From Mycolicibacterium wolinskyi (GTDB taxonomy: Bacteria > Actinomycetota > Actinomycetes > Mycobacteriales > Mycobacteriaceae): a stretch of DNA of 64,000 nt. The DNA lies in contig NZ_LQQA01000015.1 of the NCBI RefSeq assembly GCF_002101965.1, positions 434,001 to 498,000 on the forward strand. Reading direction: 5' to 3'. A program made the translations under genes and the position numbers. The stretch's first letter is position 1. The number at the start of each line of letters is the position of its first letter. The notes under the pieces were generated by a model. The model made no database searches and was not told where the DNA came from. It saw only the letters and a list, made by a program, of their open reading frames with translations. This document shows positions 59,048-64,000 of this stretch, piece after piece.

Positions 59048-60129
59048 AATGGTGGCCGGTGATCATCGCCGGCGTGGTGTGCCTGCTGGCCGCCGTCGCC
59101 GCCGCCGCATTGCTGCCGATGGCGAAGGTCGAGCGGGTGCTGCGACCGTTGGCGCACGTCGACCGGCTCACACGGCTGCCCGAGTACGCACGGGTGTACC
59201 GCATCTACTTCCTGTCGATGATCATCACCGGGGTGCTGTTGTTGGCCACGTTCGCCGCGGCTCTCACCGCGAGCGCCCGTCCGGTCGGCGCGTCGACCAC
59301 GACGAAGGAATTCGACACCGAGCATCCCGAAGACATCATGCTGTGCGTGGGTGAGCCGGTTACCGACCCGACCACCGCCAACTTCCTCAACTACTACGCG
59401 CAGCAGGCGAAGTCATTCGACACCCAGCGGATCGGGCTGACGTCGTCGAGCCTGCGGGTCGTGCCGCTGACCCGCGATCACGAGTATGCCGCCCAGCGGT
59501 TCGAGTACTTCGCGAAAATGGCGCGGATCCAACAGGATCTGGACACGAACCGCGACGTATCGGATGCTGATCGCGCCGAATTGCAGACGGGGATCGAGAA
59601 GTTCGCCCAGTCGATCACCTACGTGGACTATGCCCGCAGCGTCGAGGACATCCTGGCCTTGTGTCTGACCGGTTTCCCGTCGTTCGAAGGCAAGAGCCAG
59701 CACCGCAGATCACTGGTGTACATCGGGTACAGCGCATTCCGGTCGCCCGACGAGCAGCGGGCCCAGCTCTACACCGAGCAGGCGATCAAGGACATGGCGA
59801 CGAAAGCCGGTGTCCAGATTAACGTCATCTCGCGATCGGATGTGGCCGAGAGTTCACCCGAGGCCAACAATCGGCTGCAGTCCATCTCCGAAGCGACGGG
59901 TGGAAAGTTCTCGCTCTACAACCCGGCCGGTACCGCACAGACCGAGGCAGGGGAGGACGCCACCCTGACGCGGCTGCTCGACGAGATCCGCGACAACCCA
60001 CCGGAAGTCGTGTTGTCCAGCGGGCGAGTGGTGACGAGCGAGTCGTGGGACGCGCCGCGCGATGCGCTTCTCGCCGCGGTGGTGGCAGCGGTGCTGCTCT
60101 GCGTGTCGTTGGCGGTGCTGCGTCGATGA
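59038..60129 (+). CDS. Membrane protein with degenerate VWA-like domain
   Basis: 363 residues from ATG 59038 (10-base overlap upstream). Two N-terminal helices (WWPVIIAGVVCLLAAVAAAA; FLSMIITGVLLLATFAAALT) and one C-terminal helix (ALLAAVVAAVLLCVSLAVL) flank a large extracytoplasmic domain. That domain has a Rossmann/VWA-like rhythm (IMLCVGEPVTDPTT, RRSLVYIGYSAFRSPDE, KAGVQINVISRSDVAE), but the MIDAS DxSxS is missing. It may be a non-metal-binding VWA subunit pairing with the following VWA protein, like BatA/BatB. Confidence 0.72.
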   Translation: MDLKWWPVIIAGVVCLLAAVAAAALLPMAKVERVLRPLAHVDRLTRLPEYARVYRIYFLSMIITGVLLLATFAAALTASARPVGASTTTKEFDTEHPEDIMLCVGEPVTDPTTANFLNYYAQQAKSFDTQRIGLTSSSLRVVPLTRDHEYAAQRFEYFAKMARIQQDLDTNRDVSDADRAELQTGIEKFAQSITYVDYARSVEDILALCLTGFPSFEGKSQHRRSLVYIGYSAFRSPDEQRAQLYTEQAIKDMATKAGVQINVISRSDVAESSPEANNRLQSISEATGGKFSLYNPAGTAQTEAGEDATLTRLLDEIRDNPPEVVLSSGRVVTSESWDAPRDALLAAVVAAVLLCVSLAVLRR

Positions 60130-61193
60130 CCTTCGATCCGATCCTGTCCCCGATGCTGCTGTTCGTCGTCGGCATCGTGTTGATCGTCATCCGGATGTTC
60201 GCGTTGTACCGCGTCCTCGTCCGCACCGGGACCGGTCAGTACCGGCGTGTCGTGCTGCGATGGTGCGGGCTCACCCTTGCGGTGCTGATGCTCGTCTTCG
60301 CCGCTGCGCGGCCGGGATTCGATCTCGACGACGGCGAACAGCCCGAACAACCGCAGGGCACGTTGGCGGTGGATCCGAACCTCAACGTCTTTTTTCTGGT
60401 GGACCGTTCGGTCAACTCTCGGGTGGAGGACTTCGGTGACCGCGAAACTCGGATGACCGGCATCCGCGCCGACATCGAGTCGCTGATCAACGAGTACCCG
60501 CGCGCGCGATTCGGCGTGATCTCCTTCGCGTCGAAGGCGGTGCTCGACTGGCCGCTGTCCGACGACTCGTGGAGCCTGAACTCGATGGTGCACGGGATGT
60601 CGCCGTACACGTTGGTGGCACCGGACGCAATGTACCAAACCGACCCGACCGCCGCCAGAGACGTTCTGAAACAACAGCTCGAGGCGGCCGCGACCCGCTT
60701 CCCGGATTCCAAGAGCCTGGTGTTCTATTTCGGGGAGGGTGGCGGCGGAAGCCGCGTGGACGACGCACCGTTCGACCTGCCCGACGGCGCCGTCACCGGT
60801 GGGGCCGTTCTGGGCTACGGCACCCCGGCGGGCGGGCCGATACCGCAGGGCTGGGTCGACGGCACCAAGGTGTACCAGAGTGATCCGGGCACCGGCGCGC
60901 CGCTGAACTCCGTTCTCGACGAATCGAAGCTCAAGGAGATCGCCGAGGAGCTCGGGGTTCCGTATTTCCATCGCGAAGCCGGGCAGCCGATCACCGCGGT
61001 ACTGCCTGCGGTGGATCTGTCCACGTCGTCGGCTGACGACGAAAACGCGGTCAAGGCATCGAAGTTCGTCGAGCGGCGCGAACTGTTCTGGGTGTTCACG
61101 ATGCTCGCGGCCATCTTGGTGCTCGTCGAGATCGCCTTGACCATCCGCGAGTTCAGGCGGAACCGGATGTCGCGCAAGGACGTAACCGCATGA
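60126..61193 (+). CDS. Membrane-anchored VWA domain protein
   Basis: 355 residues from ATG 60126, overlapping the upstream stop (ATGA). Helices at 8-23 (PMLLFVVGIVLIVIRMFALY), about 45-62 (CGLTLAVLMLVFAAA) and the C-terminus (LFWVFTMLAAILVLVEIALT) bracket a VWA domain: NVFFLVDRSVNSRVEDFGDR, RARFGVISFASKAVLDWPLS, SLVFYFGEGGGGSR. The MIDAS reads D-R-S-V-N instead of D-x-S-x-S, so metal binding may be weakened. Predicted membrane partner of MoxR/DUF58. Confidence 0.82.
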   Translation: MTFDPILSPMLLFVVGIVLIVIRMFALYRVLVRTGTGQYRRVVLRWCGLTLAVLMLVFAAARPGFDLDDGEQPEQPQGTLAVDPNLNVFFLVDRSVNSRVEDFGDRETRMTGIRADIESLINEYPRARFGVISFASKAVLDWPLSDDSWSLNSMVHGMSPYTLVAPDAMYQTDPTAARDVLKQQLEAAATRFPDSKSLVFYFGEGGGGSRVDDAPFDLPDGAVTGGAVLGYGTPAGGPIPQGWVDGTKVYQSDPGTGAPLNSVLDESKLKEIAEELGVPYFHREAGQPITAVLPAVDLSTSSADDENAVKASKFVERRELFWVFTMLAAILVLVEIALTIREFRRNRMSRKDVTA

Positions 61194-62398
61194 TGCTGAA
61201 GCAGGCCCCCGCGGCAGTGGTGAACGAGGCGTTCCGGCGGATCCGCACCGCATTCCGGTCCGGGCCGTCGCGGCTGCGGCTACGGCGGCGGCTGTACCTC
61301 TATGCGGCCCCGGTGCTCATCGTGCTGCTCGTGGTCGCCGCGAAGATGATCAGCGTGGTGATCGCGGGCAATTCTGCGATATCGGATTTCGACCGCCACG
61401 ACATCGACGCGTTGCGTGGGGACATCTCGATCCTGGAGTTCGTCGACGTCATCGACCCGGCCAAGACGTCGTTCGCGACGGGCGACCTCATGGTGCTGGA
61501 GGGCAGGCTGGCCGACGCCGAGGCACGGTTTCAAGAATCGCTGTCGCGGACCGACGCCGCGGCGTCGTGCCCGGTGCGGGTGAACCTGGAGTTGGTACAG
61601 GAAACGTTGGGCGACATAGCCACCCGCAGCAACGACAGGGCGGCGGCCGAAAAGTGGTACAACACCGCGATCTCGGTCGTGAAGGAAGCCCCGGCACAGT
61701 GTTTCGAAGGCAACGACGACGCCAACGAAGATCGGCGCGCCATCCGGGCCGAAGCGCTGCCGCGCCTCGAGCAGAAGCTGAAGAACCTGGACCGGCCACC
61801 CCCACCGCCGCCGTCTCCACCGGAGACCATCACGCCGCCACCACCTCCGACCTCGCTGATCCCGACCTCGGCGCCGCCCCTGCCGGGTCTGGGTGGCGGT
61901 GGATCTCCGTCGCCGTCGCCCGGGGCGCCACCGTCGCAAGGTGAATCCCCCGGGGGGTCGCCATCGCAGGGTGAAACGCCGGGTGCCCAACCGTCACAAG
62001 GGCAGGCACCCGGTGGTCCACCGTCGGCCGGTCAATCACCTGACGGCGCACCGTCGCCGGGACAAGCGCCCGACGGCGCCGGCCAGACCCCCGGGGCAGC
62101 GCCACCTCCGGGCCCCGGGCCGAACATGCCGTCCCCGCAGGCGCCCGAGCCCACGATGACGCCCGGTCCCGGACCGAACATGCCGACGCCGCCGACCGCG
62201 GCCGGTGGCGATGCCCCGGTCGTCGGTCCTGAAGGGGGTGGCCCGGACGTGCTCAACCCGGTCAGCCCCGACCGGTTGCCGAGTGTCGGGGGTGGCAGCG
62301 CACCGGGCCAAAGGCTAGGTGTCGGACGGGGAGAGCCGCTCGACCAGCTGAAGGATCTGCTCGACAACGCCAACGCGCACGGCGAGAACCGGGAGTGA
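61190..62398 (+). CDS. TPR-like membrane protein with Pro/Gly-rich tail
   Basis: 402 residues from ATG 61190, overlapping the VWA stop. A basic N-terminus (RRIRTAFRSGPSRLRLRRRL), one membrane helix (YAAPVLIVLLVVAAKMISVV), then TPR-like helices (SFATGDLMVLEGRLADAEAR; LVQETLGDIATRSNDRAAAE) to about residue 200. The remainder is a Pro-rich extracytoplasmic tail with five 10-residue repeats and ends in PLDQLKDLLDNANAHGENRE. The TPR part parallels BatC-type proteins of MoxR/Bat clusters; the tail may reach through or bind peptidoglycan. It closes the cluster and is convergent with the ACT-domain gene (7 bases). Confidence 0.78.
   Translation: MMLKQAPAAVVNEAFRRIRTAFRSGPSRLRLRRRLYLYAAPVLIVLLVVAAKMISVVIAGNSAISDFDRHDIDALRGDISILEFVDVIDPAKTSFATGDLMVLEGRLADAEARFQESLSRTDAAASCPVRVNLELVQETLGDIATRSNDRAAAEKWYNTAISVVKEAPAQCFEGNDDANEDRRAIRAEALPRLEQKLKNLDRPPPPPPSPPETITPPPPPTSLIPTSAPPLPGLGGGGSPSPSPGAPPSQGESPGGSPSQGETPGAQPSQGQAPGGPPSAGQSPDGAPSPGQAPDGAGQTPGAAPPPGPGPNMPSPQAPEPTMTPGPGPNMPTPPTAAGGDAPVVGPEGGGPDVLNPVSPDRLPSVGGGSAPGQRLGVGRGEPLDQLKDLLDNANAHGENRE
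61931..62080 (+). repeat. Five in-frame 30-bp repeats (PSxGxxPxGx)
   Basis: Units start at 61931, 61961, 61991, 62021 and 62051 and encode PSQGESPGGS, PSQGETPGAQ, PSQGQAPGGP, PSAGQSPDGA and PSPGQAPDGA. A second duplication, PGPGPNMPSP and PGPGPNMPTP, follows. Copy number may vary between strains. Confidence 0.85.
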
Positions 62399-62405
62399 TC
62401 GGCGC

Positions 62406-63074
62406 TCAGCGCAGGATGGTCGCCACGATGCCGGCGAGGTAGCCCAACCGCGCGACCTCCGAGGGCCGGAAACCGGGGCCACCGGGCCTGCCGAGCATCA
62501 CCGCGGTGTCGTGATCGCCCAGCGGTGCGGCGGCCAGTGTGGTGTCCATGTCGCGCCACACCTGCGGCACCCAGTCCGCGGTGGCGTCGAGTGCGGCCGC
62601 TGTCCGTAACGGCAGCCACGGTGCGGATTCCGCCTGGGTTTCGGGCGCGCTGTGACTGGCGGCGACGCGCGCCACCCCGTTGCCCGACGAGTGGACGACC
62701 GTGCACCAGCCGACGCGCAGGACGCGGGGCGCTTCCTCGGCGAGGACCTGAAGCCGTGCGGGCTTGGTGTGCGCGGCGGCGATGTGGTCGATCAGCTCGA
62801 GTTCGCGGTGCGCCTCCAGTAGCCCCGTGTGTGGCCGGATGCTGTCGACGTAGACGCCGGACAGGTTCTCGGCCGCCGTGATGAGGGTGTCGGGCATCGC
62901 GCCGGCAGGCAGTTCGACCACCAGATCGTCGATGGCATAACCCGCACCGCGTTCGACGACGTCGAGCGAGAGAATGTCGGCGCCTACCGAGCCGAGCGCG
63001 ACTGCGAGGGAGCCGAGGCTGCCCGGCCGATCCTCCAGTTGCACGCGCAGCAGATACGAAGGCACGCGCAACAC
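62406..63074 (-). CDS. ACT domain-containing protein (Rv3013-like)
   Basis: 222 residues from GTG 63074 (LRVPSYLLRVQLEDRPGSLG); GTG 63065 and ATG 63101 are other possible starts. An N-terminal ACT domain (LLRVQLEDRPGSLGSLAVAL, ADILSLDVVERG, AIDDLVVELPAG) is joined to a GAF-like C-terminal domain (HSSGNGVARVAASHSA; VARLGYLAGIVATIL). ACT domains bind amino acids. It is divergent from gatC, whose product acts in amino-acyl-tRNA amidation, an arrangement kept from M. tuberculosis (Rv3013/Rv3012c). Function unknown. Confidence 0.85.
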   Translation of the reverse strand: MLRVPSYLLRVQLEDRPGSLGSLAVALGSVGADILSLDVVERGAGYAIDDLVVELPAGAMPDTLITAAENLSGVYVDSIRPHTGLLEAHRELELIDHIAAAHTKPARLQVLAEEAPRVLRVGWCTVVHSSGNGVARVAASHSAPETQAESAPWLPLRTAAALDATADWVPQVWRDMDTTLAAAPLGDHDTAVMLGRPGGPGFRPSEVARLGYLAGIVATILR

Positions 63075-63142
63075 TGTCGCACAGGGCAGGCGCCCGGGCA
63101 TGACGGGCACCTGCCGCCCGATCCCGGTCTTCACGGCTTGAC

Positions 63143-63156
63143 TAGGCTGCTTTGTC
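63143..63156 (+). promoter_or_regulatory. Leaderless-type -10 box of gatC
   Basis: TAGGCT at 63143-63148, eight bases before GTG 63157. No Shine-Dalgarno sequence is seen. Confidence 0.55.
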
Positions 63157-63456
63157 GTGTCGCAGATCTCCCGAGACGAGGTTGCCCACCTCGCGCGCCT
63201 GGCCCGGCTGGCGCTGACCGACGACGAGCTGGACAGTTTCGCCGGCCAGTTGGACGCCATCCTGGGCCACGTCAGCCAGATCCAGTCCGTCGATGTCACC
63301 GGCGTCGAACCCACCGACAACCCGCTGAAAGACGTCAACGTGAGCCGGCCGGACACCGTCGAGCCGTGCCTGTCGCAGGACGAAGCCCTGGCAGCAGCAC
63401 CGAATGCGGTCGACGGGCGCTTCGCGGTGCCGCGGATCCTGGGAGAGGCAGAATGA
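63157..63456 (+). CDS. gatC: Asp/Glu-tRNA amidotransferase subunit C
   Basis: 99 residues from GTG 63157. GatC signature: SRDEVAHLARLARLALTDDE, LDAILGHVSQIQSVDVTGVE and the C-terminal belt RFAVPRILGEAE that stabilises GatA. It is part of GatCAB, which amidates misacylated Glu-tRNA(Gln) and Asp-tRNA(Asn). Its stop overlaps the gatA start (ATGA). Confidence 0.96.
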   Translation: MSQISRDEVAHLARLARLALTDDELDSFAGQLDAILGHVSQIQSVDVTGVEPTDNPLKDVNVSRPDTVEPCLSQDEALAAAPNAVDGRFAVPRILGEAE

Positions 63457-64000
63457 CCGAGCTGATTCGTCGCGACGCAGCCACCCTGGCCGCACAGATC
63501 GCGACCAAGGAAGTGTCGTCCACGGAAGTCACCCAGGCTCACCTGGATCAGATTTCGGCCACCGACGATCGGTTCAACGCGTTCCTGCACGTGGCCGCCG
63601 ACGAGGCGCTCGCCGAGGCGGGCCGCATCGACGCCGCTGTCGCGGCCGGCGAACAGCTGCCGTCGCCGCTCGCCGGCGTGCCGTTGGCTCTCAAGGACGT
63701 TTTCACCACCACGGACATGCCGACCACGTGTGGGTCGAAGATCCTCGAAGGCTGGCGTTCGCCCTACGACGCCACGGTGACCGCAAAGTTGCGCGCAGCG
63801 GGCATCCCGATCCTCGGCAAGACCAACATGGACGAGTTCGCGATGGGCTCGTCGACGGAGAACTCGGCGTACGGCCCGACTCGTAACCCGTGGAACACCG
63901 AGCGGGTGCCCGGTGGGTCGGGCGGCGGCAGTGCCGCCGCGCTGGCGGCCTACCAGGCGCCGCTGGCGATCGGCTCCGACACCGGCGGGTCCATCCGCCA
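63453..64000 (+). CDS. gatA: Asp/Glu-tRNA amidotransferase subunit A, 5' part
   Basis: At least 182 codons from ATG 63453, running off the window. Amidase signature family: catalytic Lys in VPLALKDVFTTT, KTNMDEFAMGSSTENSAYGP, the cis-Ser loop VPGGSGGGSAAALA and nucleophile Ser region GSDTGGSIR. It releases ammonia from glutamine for the GatB kinase site. The C-terminal two thirds lie beyond base 64000. Confidence 0.96.
   Translation, partial: MTELIRRDAATLAAQIATKEVSSTEVTQAHLDQISATDDRFNAFLHVAADEALAEAGRIDAAVAAGEQLPSPLAGVPLALKDVFTTTDMPTTCGSKILEGWRSPYDATVTAKLRAAGIPILGKTNMDEFAMGSSTENSAYGPTRNPWNTERVPGGSGGGSAAALAAYQAPLAIGSDTGGSIR

Noticed and set aside
1..64000. tRNA, rRNA, IS element or prophage
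   Set aside because: No cloverleaf, rRNA-like stretch, transposase, integrase or terminal repeats were recognised by eye; a tRNAscan/ISfinder search was not possible here.

Overview
The window is a high-GC chromosomal segment from a mycobacterium, most likely a fast-growing Mycolicibacterium. The gene order follows, in reverse complement, the Mycobacterium tuberculosis interval Rv3053c (nrdH) to Rv3011c (gatA). Many genes carry GTG or TTG starts and several have leaderless-type TAnnnT promoter boxes just upstream of the start codon, as is typical of mycobacteria. The species is not resolved from sequence alone. No mobile element, phage, CRISPR array, rRNA or tRNA gene was recognised.

Layout. 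(1) 1-14.5 kb: the class Ib ribonucleotide reductase set nrdH(partial)-nrdI-nrdE, separated from nrdF2 by an accessory block: DUF5997 and a LysR-effector-domain protein, an OFA-type MFS carrier with a 47-residue partner, a GNAT protein, a BenD-like dehydrogenase with an AAHS aromatic-acid carrier and IclR regulator, a geranylgeranyl-reductase-like flavoprotein, a TetR regulator and a Baeyer-Villiger-type monooxygenase. (2) 14.5-22.5 kb: an LLM flavin monooxygenase, a DUF3349 protein, adhC, YciI, the FecB lipoprotein, cytochrome oxidase subunit I (ctaD) and serB2. (3) 22.2-30 kb: a small secreted protein, the MocR regulator/YczE membrane protein pair with a small coupled ORF, then an overlapping run of ABC ATPase, Nudix and enoyl-CoA hydratase genes, two methyltransferase-type genes and a TB22.2-like secreted protein. 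(4) 30-40.6 kb: an AGCS amino-acid carrier, a PQQ-propeller lipoprotein, a hexapeptide acyltransferase, twin DUF202 membrane proteins, an MFS/ArsR pair, and the GT4 glucosyltransferase, GH57 branching enzyme and methyltransferase of methylglucose lipopolysaccharide (MGLP) metabolism. (5) 40.6-50 kb: etfBA, NmrA-like and nitroreductase genes, an OlsB-like/PlsC-like acyltransferase pair, iscS-mnmA, a MetE-like protein, and an SRPBCC/ArsR pair with a well-defined operator region. (6) 50-64 kb: an 82-bp tandem repeat, an acyl-CoA ligase, a YjbR protein, a methyltransferase with a good IdeR iron box, ligA, a seven-gene MoxR/DUF58/VWA membrane cluster, an ACT-domain protein, and gatC-gatA(partial).

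Working together: NrdH/NrdI/NrdE/NrdF2 form the class Ib reductase; IscS supplies sulfur to MnmA for tRNA 2-thiouridine; EtfBA feeds electrons from acyl-CoA dehydrogenases; GT4, GH57 and methyltransferase genes act on alpha-glucan polymers; GatC and GatA are subunits of the amidotransferase making Gln-tRNA or Asn-tRNA.

The least explained parts are the MoxR/DUF58/VWA/Pro-rich cluster between ligA and gatC (55.4-62.4 kb), the MFS plus 47-residue subunit, the effector-only LysR/DUF5997 pair, the 82-bp repeat array, and several strong palindromes in regulatory regions.
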